From JAIBJN01 sp963811635 (GTDB taxonomy: Bacteria > Actinomycetota > Thermoleophilia > Gaiellales > Gaiellaceae): a stretch of 64,000 nucleotides of DNA. The notes beneath the pieces are model-generated. The model was not told the DNA's origin. It made no database searches and was given only the letters and a program-made list of their open reading frames with translations. Within the stretch, counting starts at the first letter, position 1; every line of letters begins with the position of its first letter. The position numbers and the translations under genes were made by a program. Below are positions 43,684 through 51,321 of this stretch, piece by piece. The stretch is taken from NCBI GenBank assembly GCA_963811635.1, contig CAWESB010000015.1:62001-126000 (forward strand), written 5' to 3'.

Positions 43684-44466
43684 ATGTCGCGACTCCGGGC
43701 GCGCTGCCCCGACTGCAGGACGCTGACGGCTGTCGCCCTCGACGGCGGCGAGTACGAGTGCCACTCCTGCGGACGCACCTTCGCCGCGGGCCTTGTACGG
43801 GTCCCGCGGGCCTGGGGCGCAGACGGCGAATCGATGGCCGAGGCCGCGTTTCTGGAGCTCCCGTACCCGGAGGCTGCGGTCGTCGACGAGGAGTCCCTGA
43901 CGATGCAGAACCTCGCTCTCGCGGCTGCGCTTCCCGACAGGCCGCTCGTCCTGGGCGGCTGCTGCTGCTCCCACGTCGGCGCCGTTGAGGGGCTGGCGAC
44001 GCGCTTCGACCGGCTCGCGGTCGTCTGGTTCGACGCTCACGGCGACCTGAACACGCCCGAGAGCTCTCCGAGCGGGAACCAGTGGGGCATGCCGCTGCGC
44101 ATGCTGCTCGACTCCGGCACCGTGCACCCTGCCGACGTCGTTCTGATCGGCGCGCGGAACCTCGACCCGCCCGAGGTCGAGTTCATCGCCGCCAGCGGCC
44201 TGCGCACCGGCGAGGGGGAGCTCGTCGAAGCGCTCGAGGACGCCGACGCGGTCTATGTCGCGTTCGACGTCGACGTCCTCGACCCGGAGGACGACGTGGT
44301 TTGCTTCATGCCCGAGCCAAGCGGCTTCACGGTCGTCGAGGCCGCAGCCATGCTCCGCAAGATCGCCGCCGAGCGGCCCGTCGCGGGCGCCGGCCTGACC
44401 GGCCTCGGCCCGGCTCCCGAAAACGTTGCGCCACTTGCCCGCCTCGTCGGCGCGCTGGGCCTTTGA
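43684..44466 (+). CDS. Ureohydrolase (arginase/agmatinase fold) with N-terminal zinc ribbon
   Basis: A 30-residue zinc ribbon (Cys8, Cys11, Cys26, Cys29) is fused to an arginase-fold enzyme. Metal motifs are GGCCCSH (His97), DAHGDL (Asp117, His119, Asp121) and FDVDVLDP (Asp195, Asp197), so the dimanganese site is complete. The substrate-specificity loop, ESSPSGNQWGMPL, differs from arginase SGNLHG and agmatinase, so the guanidino substrate is uncertain. It lies between a HAD gene and accD with 10- and 32-nt gaps, an odd place for nitrogen metabolism. The fusion is not a standard architecture that I recognise. Confidence 0.85.
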   Translation: MSRLRARCPDCRTLTAVALDGGEYECHSCGRTFAAGLVRVPRAWGADGESMAEAAFLELPYPEAAVVDEESLTMQNLALAAALPDRPLVLGGCCCSHVGAVEGLATRFDRLAVVWFDAHGDLNTPESSPSGNQWGMPLRMLLDSGTVHPADVVLIGARNLDPPEVEFIAASGLRTGEGELVEALEDADAVYVAFDVDVLDPEDDVVCFMPEPSGFTVVEAAAMLRKIAAERPVAGAGLTGLGPAPENVAPLARLVGALGL

Positions 44467-44498
44467 CCGGATCGGACGGGGACGGCGAAGCCCGTAAG

Positions 44499-45353
44499 AT
44501 GGCGGCCATGGAGAGCCGCGTCGACGTAACGGTCGAGAACCGTGAGGCGGCGCCGGAGCCGGACGGGAAGCGGCATCCGAACACCTGCCCGCGCTGTCAC
44601 TCCCACTACCGCGACGACGAGCTCGAGCAGACCCTGCGCGTCTGCCGGCAGTGCGGCCACCACTTCCCGGTGCGAGCGCGCGAGCGCATTTCGCAGCTCG
44701 CCGACCGGGGCACCTTCGCCGAAGAGGACGCCGGCCTGCGCTCCGCCGACCCGCTCAACTTCTTCGACCTGCGCGCGTACACCGACCGCCTCGCCGAGGC
44801 CGAGGTGGCGACGTCGCTCGGGGACGCGCTCATCGCCGGCGCGGCGGCGATCGAGCGGCGGCCGTGCGAGCTGGCGGTCATGGACTTCGCCTTCATGGGC
44901 GGCTCGATGGGGAGCACGGTCGGCGAGAAGTTCGCCCGCGCGTGCGGGCGTGCGGCGGGACGTCGGGTTCCGCTCGTGTGTGTCACGGCCTCGGGAGGCG
45001 CCCGCATGCAGGAGGGGATCCTCTCCCTGATGCAGCTCCCGAAGACGGTTTGCGCGGTCGACGAGCTGCACGACGCGCGCTCCGCGTTCATCTCCGTGAT
45101 GACACATCCGACGACCGCGGGCGTGCTCGCGAGCTTCGCGAGCCTCGGCGACGTCATCGTCTCCGAGCCGGGCGCGCTGCTCGCCTTCACGGGCCCGCGC
45201 GTCGTCCAGCAGACCACGCGCGAGAAGCTTCCGGAGGACTTCGGGCTGGCCGAGTCGAACGCCCGCTTCGGCCACGTCGACGCGATCGTCCCTCGAGCCG
45301 AGCTGCGTCCCTATGTGGGCCGTCTGCTCGCGATGTTCGTCAACCCGCAGTGA
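44499..45353 (+). CDS. accD: Acetyl-CoA carboxylase carboxyltransferase subunit beta (AccD)
   Basis: AccD is the beta half of the carboxyltransferase that makes malonyl-CoA. The protein has a four-Cys zinc finger (CPRCHSHYRDDELE ... VCRQCGHHF), DPLNFFDLRAYTDRL, MDFAFMGGSMGSTVGEK and ASGGARMQEGILSLMQ. ATG 44499 or ATG 44508 are both possible starts. The stop overlaps accA (GTGA). Separate accD and accA genes resemble the E. coli-type enzyme rather than the fused actinomycete type. Confidence 0.95.
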   Translation: MAAMESRVDVTVENREAAPEPDGKRHPNTCPRCHSHYRDDELEQTLRVCRQCGHHFPVRARERISQLADRGTFAEEDAGLRSADPLNFFDLRAYTDRLAEAEVATSLGDALIAGAAAIERRPCELAVMDFAFMGGSMGSTVGEKFARACGRAAGRRVPLVCVTASGGARMQEGILSLMQLPKTVCAVDELHDARSAFISVMTHPTTAGVLASFASLGDVIVSEPGALLAFTGPRVVQQTTREKLPEDFGLAESNARFGHVDAIVPRAELRPYVGRLLAMFVNPQ

Positions 45354-46300
45354 CCGAGACGCCCGCGAGCCAGGTCGAGCAGCTGAAGCTCAAGGAGCGG
45401 CTGGCGAAGCTCCGCGAGCTTCCGCTTCTGCGCGGGGTCGGCGTCTCCGGCGAGATGTCGAGGCTCAAGCGCCAGCTCGATCGCATGTCGACGGAGCCGA
45501 GCGAGGACGAGGTCTGGCACGCGGTCGAGCTCGCGCGGCACCAGGAGCGGCCCTACACGCTCGACTACGTCGAGCGGATCTGCGAGGACTTTGTCGAGCT
45601 TCACGGCGATCGCTCGTTCGCGGACGACCCCGCGATCGTCGCCGGCCTTGCCCGCGTCGACGGGCGCACGGCCGTCCTCGTCGGCCACCAGAAGGGCCGG
45701 GACATCCGCGAGCGGACCCACCGCAACTTCGGCATGACCTATCCCGAGGGCTACCGCAAGGCCATGCGCGCGATGGAGCTCGCCGACCGCCACCGCTTCC
45801 CCGTGCTCACGCTCGTCGACACGCCGGGCGCCTACCCGGGCGTGACAGCGGAGCAGCACGGCCAGGGCGGCTGGATCGCCCGTTGTCAGCTGGCGATGGT
45901 GCGCCTGGGCGTCCCGACCGTGACCTGTGTCATCGGCGAGGGAGGGTCAGGCGGCGCCGTGGCGATTGCCGTCGCCGACCGGGTGCTGATGCAGGAGAAC
46001 GCGATCTACTCGGTCATCTCCCCCGAAGGCTGTGCCGCCATCCTCTGGCGGGACGCCGGCGAAGCGAAGAAGGCGGCTGCCGCCTTCAAGCCGGACGCGC
46101 GCCATTGCCTCGAGCTCGGCGTTGTCGACGGGATCGTGCCCGAGCCGCCCGGCGGCGCCCACACCGACCACGACGAGGCCGCGAGGCTCCTCGGCGAGTC
46201 GCTCAAGGGCTCGCTCGCCGAGCTCGACCCACAGGATGCGGACGAGCGCAAGCGCGCACGGCGTGGAAAGTTCCGCGCCATGGGCATCTACCTCGACTAG
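45350..46300 (+). CDS. accA: Acetyl-CoA carboxylase carboxyltransferase subunit alpha (AccA)
   Basis: AccA pairs with AccD. The 316-residue protein shows DFVELHGDRSFADDPAIVAG, GHQKGRDIRERTHRNFGM, LVDTPGAYPGVTAEQHGQ and VIGEGGSGGAVAIA, all typical. GTG 45350 overlaps accD (GTGA). It ends the fab-acc run and is followed by a terminator-like hairpin. accB/accC are outside the window. Confidence 0.95.
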   Translation: MTETPASQVEQLKLKERLAKLRELPLLRGVGVSGEMSRLKRQLDRMSTEPSEDEVWHAVELARHQERPYTLDYVERICEDFVELHGDRSFADDPAIVAGLARVDGRTAVLVGHQKGRDIRERTHRNFGMTYPEGYRKAMRAMELADRHRFPVLTLVDTPGAYPGVTAEQHGQGGWIARCQLAMVRLGVPTVTCVIGEGGSGGAVAIAVADRVLMQENAIYSVISPEGCAAILWRDAGEAKKAAAAFKPDARHCLELGVVDGIVPEPPGGAHTDHDEAARLLGESLKGSLAELDPQDADERKRARRGKFRAMGIYLD

Positions 46301-46377
46301 AGGTCGAGAACTCGGCAATCCACAGCGTCCACAGGGTTATCCCCGTCGCCCTGTGACTGCTGCCTCGAGACAAGAAA

Positions 46378-46401
46378 GGGGCCGGCAAGGTGGCCGGCCC
46401 C
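46378..46401 (+). terminator. GC-rich hairpin after accA
   Basis: GGGGCCGGC (46378-46386) and GCCGGCCCC (46393-46401) form a perfect 9-bp stem with a 6-nt loop. There is no T-run, as is common for high-GC terminators. It separates the fab-acc cluster from ligD. Confidence 0.6.
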
Positions 46402-46489
46402 CGGTTGCCAACCCCCCGGTCGGCAAGGCGTGAGTACCAGCATTCCTACCCACAGTTCGCGTCCGCCCAAACGTGGGCATGCTTCCGGG

Positions 46490-48805
46490 ATGCCGCGCCT
46501 ACGTGAGTACGAGCGCAAGCGGACGAAGGGCGCCACCCCCGAGCCCTTCGGCGGGAAGCCGGGCGACGGCGAGGCGATCTTCGTCGTTCAGCGCCACGAT
46601 GCGCGCCGGCTCCATTACGACTTCCGCCTCGAGCGCGACGGCGCCCTCGCGAGCTGGGCCGTGCCGAAGGGGATTCCTCTCGAGACCGGGCAGCGCCATC
46701 TCGCCGTGCACGTGGAGGACCACCCTCTCGATTACGCCGCCTTCGAGGGCGAGATCCCGGCCGGTCAATACGGGGCCGGTACTGTCGAGATCTGGGACCG
46801 AGGCACGTACGAGCTGCTCGAGGAGAAGCCCGACGGGGGGCTGACCGTCCGACTCCGGGGCGAGCGCCTCGAGGGTACCTGGACGCTCGTGCCCGCAAAG
46901 TTGGACAACAACGAGAAGAACTGGCTCCTGATCCGCAAGCAGGACGACAAGGCGTCCGTCCGCCGCGCCGGCCGGACCTACGAGCCGATGCTCGCCACCC
47001 TGGCCGCCGACGTGCCCAGCGGGAAGGACTGGCTCTACGAGGTCAAGTGGGACGGCTACCGGGCAGTCGGCCGGGTAGCCGGGGGCGACGCCACGTTGAC
47101 GAGCCGCCGGGGCAATGACCTGACGCAGCGCTTCTCCACCGTCGCGCGGGCGCTGGGGCGCGCGGTGCGCACCCCCGACTGCGTGATCGACGGCGAGGTC
47201 TGCGCGCTGGACGAGCAGGGCCGCTCGAGCTTCTCTGTCATGCAGCAGGGCTCGGGGCCGCTCGTCTACTACGTCTTCGACGTGCTCGAGGTCGACGGCG
47301 AGCCGCTGATCGACCTCCCGCTGGGCGAGCGGCGCGAGCGGCTGGCGCGGCTAGTCGACCCGAGCGGCGGTGTCGTCCGCCTCTCCGACTCCTTCGAGGA
47401 CGGCCGGGCGCTCTACGACGCGGCGCTCGCGCAGGGGCTCGAAGGGGTGGTCGCGAAGAAGCGCGAGTCGCGCTACCAGCCGGGCAAGCGGACGCGTGAA
47501 TGGCTCAAGGTGAAGACGCACCGGGAGCAGGAGTTCGTCGTTGCCGGTTACACGAAGGGCAAAGGGCGGCGCTCGGCCGGTTTTGGCGCCCTCATCCTCG
47601 CCGTCCTCGAGGATGGTCGGCTCGAGTACGTCGGCAACGTCGGCACGGGCTTCACCGAAGAGGAGATCGAGCGGCTGCTCGGCAAGCTGCGACCGCTCGA
47701 GCGGGACGAGCCGCCGTTCGTGGAGGTGCCGAAGATGGCCAAGGTGAAGCGGGACGACATCGTCTGGGTGGAGCCCAGGCTCGTCGCCGAGGTCTCCTTC
47801 GCGGAATGGACGCACGACAGCCGCCTGCGCGCCCCCGTCTACAAGGGCCTGCGCGAGGACAAGGCGCCGGAGGAGGTGCGGCGCGAAGAGGCGCTCGAGC
47901 CCGAGATCACACGCGGTAAGCGCGTCCTCAAGCTGTCCAACCTGGATAAGCCTTTCTGGCCCGAGGAGGGGATCACCAAGGGCGACTTGATCGCGTACTA
48001 CCGCGACGTCGCCTCTGCGATCGTGCCGCACCTGCAGGACCGGCCTTTCACGATGAAGCGCTATCCCGATGGCTGGCGCGGGAAGCACTTCTTCCAGAAG
48101 GACGCTCCCTCGCACATGCCCGACTGGATCCCGACGTTCCAGTATCGGTCGACGTCCCGGGCAACCCGGGAGAAGCGGACGCTCCGCTACCCGCTCGTCA
48201 ACGACGAGCTGGCACTCCTCTGGATGGCGAACATGGGCTGCATCGACATGAACACGTGGTACTCGCGGGTCGACAAGCCCGAGCGCCCCGACTGGGTGCT
48301 CTTCGACCTCGATCCGTCGCCGGACGTCGGCTTCCCAGAGGTCGTCCAGGTCGCACTTCTCATCAAGGACGTGCTGGATGCGCTCGACCTCGCCGGCTTC
48401 CCGAAGACGAGCGGGGCCGACGGCTTCCACGTCCTCGTGCCGATCGCGAGGCGGTACACCTACGAGCAGACGCGGGAGTTCGCCGAGATCGTCGCCGGGA
48501 CGCTGGCGCGCCTCCACCACGGGCTGGTCACCACCGAGTGGGCGAAGGCGAAGCGCCGCGGCGTGCTCGTCGACTCGAACCAGAACGGCGAGGGCAAGAC
48601 GATCGCCTCCGTCTACTCCGTGCGCCCGCAGCCGGGAGCGCCCGTGTCGACCCCGCTCCGCTGGGAGGAGGTCACCGAGGCGCTCGACCCGTCCAAGTTC
48701 ACCATGGAGGTCGTCCTCGACCGCGTGCGGCGCGAAGGCGACCTCTATGCGGACGTGCTCGCGACGCGGCAATCCCTCGGCAAGGCGCTGGCCGCCCTGC
48801 GCTAG
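46490..48805 (+). CDS. ligD: ATP-dependent DNA ligase LigD (phosphoesterase-ligase-polymerase)
   Basis: LigD repairs double-strand breaks by end joining with Ku. Domains in order: 3'-phosphoesterase (FVVQRHDARRLHYDFRLE, ~20-140), ligase with adenylated Lys186 in YEVKWDGYRA and VVAKKRESRYQPGKRTREW (~165-470), and primase-polymerase (LSNLDKPFWPEEGITKGDLI ... WVLFDLDPSP, ~500-771). The PE-LIG-POL order is that of Pseudomonas; mycobacterial LigD is POL-PE-LIG. ATG 46490 gives MPRLREYERKRTKG, a normal start; GTG 46430 would add 20 unconserved residues. No ku gene is in the window. The stop is shared with GNAT by CTAG. Confidence 0.95.
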   Translation: MPRLREYERKRTKGATPEPFGGKPGDGEAIFVVQRHDARRLHYDFRLERDGALASWAVPKGIPLETGQRHLAVHVEDHPLDYAAFEGEIPAGQYGAGTVEIWDRGTYELLEEKPDGGLTVRLRGERLEGTWTLVPAKLDNNEKNWLLIRKQDDKASVRRAGRTYEPMLATLAADVPSGKDWLYEVKWDGYRAVGRVAGGDATLTSRRGNDLTQRFSTVARALGRAVRTPDCVIDGEVCALDEQGRSSFSVMQQGSGPLVYYVFDVLEVDGEPLIDLPLGERRERLARLVDPSGGVVRLSDSFEDGRALYDAALAQGLEGVVAKKRESRYQPGKRTREWLKVKTHREQEFVVAGYTKGKGRRSAGFGALILAVLEDGRLEYVGNVGTGFTEEEIERLLGKLRPLERDEPPFVEVPKMAKVKRDDIVWVEPRLVAEVSFAEWTHDSRLRAPVYKGLREDKAPEEVRREEALEPEITRGKRVLKLSNLDKPFWPEEGITKGDLIAYYRDVASAIVPHLQDRPFTMKRYPDGWRGKHFFQKDAPSHMPDWIPTFQYRSTSRATREKRTLRYPLVNDELALLWMANMGCIDMNTWYSRVDKPERPDWVLFDLDPSPDVGFPEVVQVALLIKDVLDALDLAGFPKTSGADGFHVLVPIARRYTYEQTREFAEIVAGTLARLHHGLVTTEWAKAKRRGVLVDSNQNGEGKTIASVYSVRPQPGAPVSTPLRWEEVTEALDPSKFTMEVVLDRVRREGDLYADVLATRQSLGKALAALR

Positions 48806-49587
48806 TCCTTGGCGACGAGTACGGGCGTGCGCAGGAAGCTCCAGGTGCGGCCAATCGGCTCGAACCCGAGCCGGGCGTAGAGCTGCTTCGGCCAGTCCTC
48901 GTCGTCGGCGAGGAGGAAGACGAGCTCGTGCCCGGCGGCGAGCGCCTCCTCGACCGCGCGGAGCGTGACGGCGCTCGCATGGCCCCGGCCCTGGAAGTCG
49001 GGGAGCGTGGCGACGTCGTCGACCTCGGCGACCCTTCCGTCCGAGTTGAGCTGGGCGGCGGCGACGGGCCGTCCGTCCTCGAGCACGGCGAAGGAGCGGG
49101 CGTTGCCGGCGCGGGCGCCGACCTCGCCTGCTGCGACGACCTGGCGAACAGCCTCCTCATCGGTCGCCCACGGCTGCGCTCGGGCGATCTCCTCCCGGAA
49201 GGGGACGAGGCTCTCGCGCTCGACTTCGGCGACCGCCGAGGTGTCCGCCGTGCGCTCGCCCTCGCCACGATAGGCCATGAGCGCCAGCGGCTCGACCTGC
49301 CAGCCGAGCCGGCGGAAGAACGGGGCGACGCTCTCCCCGACCGCGTCGTCGGGGATCTCGATCCGCCGGTGGCGTTGGCCTGCGTCGGTGTGCAGGAGCT
49401 CCGCCTCGGCCGCGAGCTCGCCGGGGTCGGTGGGCCCGCGGTCGACGAGCAAGAAGTTCAGCCACCAGACCCGGGGGAACGTGTCGTTGAAATACGCCTG
49501 CCCCGAGCGAGAGGGCACGATCCGCTCGGCGCAGCGGGCGATCATCGCCTTCTCGAAGGCCAGAGCCCGGTCGAGCTCGGTCGGCAC
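48802..49587 (-). CDS. GNAT-family N-acetyltransferase
   Basis: The C-terminal GNAT domain has VDDVATLPDFQGRGHASAV, the acetyl-CoA-binding loop, and YARLGFEPIGRTWSFLR. The N-terminal half is a degenerate second GNAT-like domain (YFNDTFPRVWWLNFLLVDRG). The acetyl acceptor is unknown. GTG 49587 has TACGCT at 49594-49599, 6 nt upstream, a clear leaderless arrangement. It converges on ligD and shares CTAG with it. Confidence 0.88.
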   Translation of the reverse strand: MPTELDRALAFEKAMIARCAERIVPSRSGQAYFNDTFPRVWWLNFLLVDRGPTDPGELAAEAELLHTDAGQRHRRIEIPDDAVGESVAPFFRRLGWQVEPLALMAYRGEGERTADTSAVAEVERESLVPFREEIARAQPWATDEEAVRQVVAAGEVGARAGNARSFAVLEDGRPVAAAQLNSDGRVAEVDDVATLPDFQGRGHASAVTLRAVEEALAAGHELVFLLADDEDWPKQLYARLGFEPIGRTWSFLRTPVLVAKD

Positions 49588-49605
49588 GTGGAGAGCGTAG
49601 TGGCC

Positions 49606-49694
49606 AGGAGGGCTCGACGAGATCCCAGCTGTGCCACCGGCCGCCCCGAGAGCTGCGCACCCCGGCGACGAGCGAGAGCTCGCCGAGCCCTCCT
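49606..49694. repeat. 11-bp perfect inverted repeat flanking a 67-nt structured spacer
   Basis: AGGAGGGCTCG (49606-49616) is the exact reverse complement of CGAGCCCTCCT (49684-49694). The second arm covers the HD-GYP stop codon. The gap between HD-GYP and the GNAT promoter is otherwise non-coding. It could be a long-range stem ending the HD-GYP transcript. Confidence 0.5.
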
Positions 49695-51102
49695 AGACGG
49701 CGATGTCGAGCGTGAGCGACGACTCGCGGGCGAGCACGCGCTCCAGCGCGCCGACGCAGGTGGCGTCGAAGGCCGACCCGGTCTGCTCGTGCAGGAGGCC
49801 GATCGCCTTGTCGTGCGTCCAGGCGTCTCGGTAGACGCGCACCGAGAGGAGCGCATCGTAGACATCGCAGACCGTGAGGATCCGCGTCTCGATGTCGAGC
49901 TCGGCGCCGCCGAGGCCGTTCGGGTAGCCCTTGCCGTCGAGCCGCTCGTGGTGGTCGAGCACGAGGCGTCTCACCGAGTCGGAGAAGCCGCCGAGCTCGC
50001 CGAGGAGCTTGTGACCCCACTCGGGATGCCGCTTGATGACGGCGAACTCCTCGTCGTCGAGCGAGCCGGGCTTCTTGAGGATCTCGTCGGGCACCGAGAG
50101 CTTGCCGATGTCGTGCAGGAGGCCGCCGGTTGCGAGCGTCCGGAGCTTGTTCGAGGCCAGGCCCAGCTCCTCGCCGACCTGGACGGCGCGGAAGGCGACC
50201 CGGCGGGTGTGGCCCTCGGTGTACTCGTCCTTCTCGGCCAGGCGCAGCGTGAGCGCGCGAACCCGTGCGCCGAGGAATGCGTGCTCGGCCTGGACGAGCT
50301 CGCCGGCCCGCGGGCCGCCCGTGAGCATGCGCGAGGGCTCGGCGCGGCGGAGATCCAGCGCCACCGGGATCGCGACGAAGAGGATCCCGAGGAGCTCGAA
50401 GGCGTGGCCCAGCCACCAACCGAGCTGCATGTAGTTGAGCACGAGTGCGCCGACGAGCGCGGTGGCGAGGAAGGCGAGGCCGACGACGACCAGCAGGTCG
50501 GAGCGGCGGCGAGTGAGGAGAAAGGTGTTGATCGCGCGGACGCCGAGGAAGGCGTAGAGGAGAAGGCCGACCGCCAGGAGGCACAGCGCCAGCGGGCTGC
50601 CCGCCTCCGGCACGGAGGGGACGAGGTCCGGCACGAGCATCCCCAGCGTGCCGAGGAGGACGACGGCGGCAAGAAGGACGATCTGGAGGACGATCAGCCG
50701 ACGGACGCTCTGGGGCCGGTTCACCGACGGCAACGCGGCGAGCACGAGCACTGCGGCACCGACCGGAAGCGTCGCGCCTCCCGTGAAGGCGACGAGGCCG
50801 TTCCAGCCGACGATCATTCCCGGCGTCGCGAGCCCGTGCAATGCGAGCAGCGCAGCCATCACCGAGAAGGCTGTGCCGACGAGGACGGTGCGCGGGTCGC
50901 TCCTGCGCGCCCCCGCGATCGTGAGGATCACCGCCGCCACCATCGCGGCCACCGCCGTGAAGCCGACACCGTAGAAGTGGAGGCCGTTGGTCGGGTGGAC
51001 TTCGTTCCGGCCGACGAGGATGAGGGTCGCGGCAGGGAGGGCGACGCCCACCGCACACACGAGCAGGGCCGAGGCGGTTTGTGTCCGAAGGAGCGATCTC
51101 AT
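49693..51102 (-). CDS. HD-GYP domain phosphodiesterase with N-terminal membrane sensor
   Basis: About eight membrane helices (residues 10-255) precede an HD-GYP domain with LLHDIGKLSVPDEIL (HD metal site), RHPEWGHKLL, DHHERLDGKGYPNGLGG (GYP motif present) and TVCDVYDALLSVRVYR. HD-GYP enzymes hydrolyse cyclic di-GMP. The input signal is unknown; the membrane part resembles 7TM/MASE-type sensors only in general. ATG 51102 has GATAAG at 51110-51115, 7 nt upstream, so it may be leaderless. No GGDEF gene is nearby. Confidence 0.93.
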   Translation of the reverse strand: MRSLLRTQTASALLVCAVGVALPAATLILVGRNEVHPTNGLHFYGVGFTAVAAMVAAVILTIAGARRSDPRTVLVGTAFSVMAALLALHGLATPGMIVGWNGLVAFTGGATLPVGAAVLVLAALPSVNRPQSVRRLIVLQIVLLAAVVLLGTLGMLVPDLVPSVPEAGSPLALCLLAVGLLLYAFLGVRAINTFLLTRRRSDLLVVVGLAFLATALVGALVLNYMQLGWWLGHAFELLGILFVAIPVALDLRRAEPSRMLTGGPRAGELVQAEHAFLGARVRALTLRLAEKDEYTEGHTRRVAFRAVQVGEELGLASNKLRTLATGGLLHDIGKLSVPDEILKKPGSLDDEEFAVIKRHPEWGHKLLGELGGFSDSVRRLVLDHHERLDGKGYPNGLGGAELDIETRILTVCDVYDALLSVRVYRDAWTHDKAIGLLHEQTGSAFDATCVGALERVLARESSLTLDIAV

Positions 51103-51186
51103 CGACGCTCTTATCGGCGGCGAAGGCGGCCTGGTTTACGGTCGATCGCGTTTGACTGAAAGTCACTTGCTCGTTTGACACCCCGC

Positions 51187-51321
51187 TTGACTGACGTGAA
51201 CGCGAACGGCGTCTTCAACTATCCGTGGAGGCCGCTCGCGGAGTGGGCGGGCACGGGCCGCGAGGTCGACGTCCCGCGCGACGACGGGAAGCAGCACCGC
51301 GCGTTCTTCCGGTTCAGTTAG
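51187..51321 (+). CDS. Small ORF with strong coding-like codon use, not recognised
   Basis: From TTG 51187 (or GTG 51196) a frame of about 44 codons reads VNANGVFNYPWRPLAEWAG, continues through a charged segment and ends AFFRFS. Nearly every third base is G or C, like the real genes around it. It is too short for a normal enzyme and could be the 3' remnant of a lost gene or a genuine small protein. Its TAG stop overlaps the end of the NDH-2 gene. No family could be named. Confidence 0.4.
   Translation: MTDVNANGVFNYPWRPLAEWAGTGREVDVPRDDGKQHRAFFRFS

Noticed and set aside
46329..46350. Sequence with tccacag and ttatcccc resembling DnaA boxes after accA
   Set aside because: Each has at least two mismatches and the place is 23 kb from the origin; likely chance.
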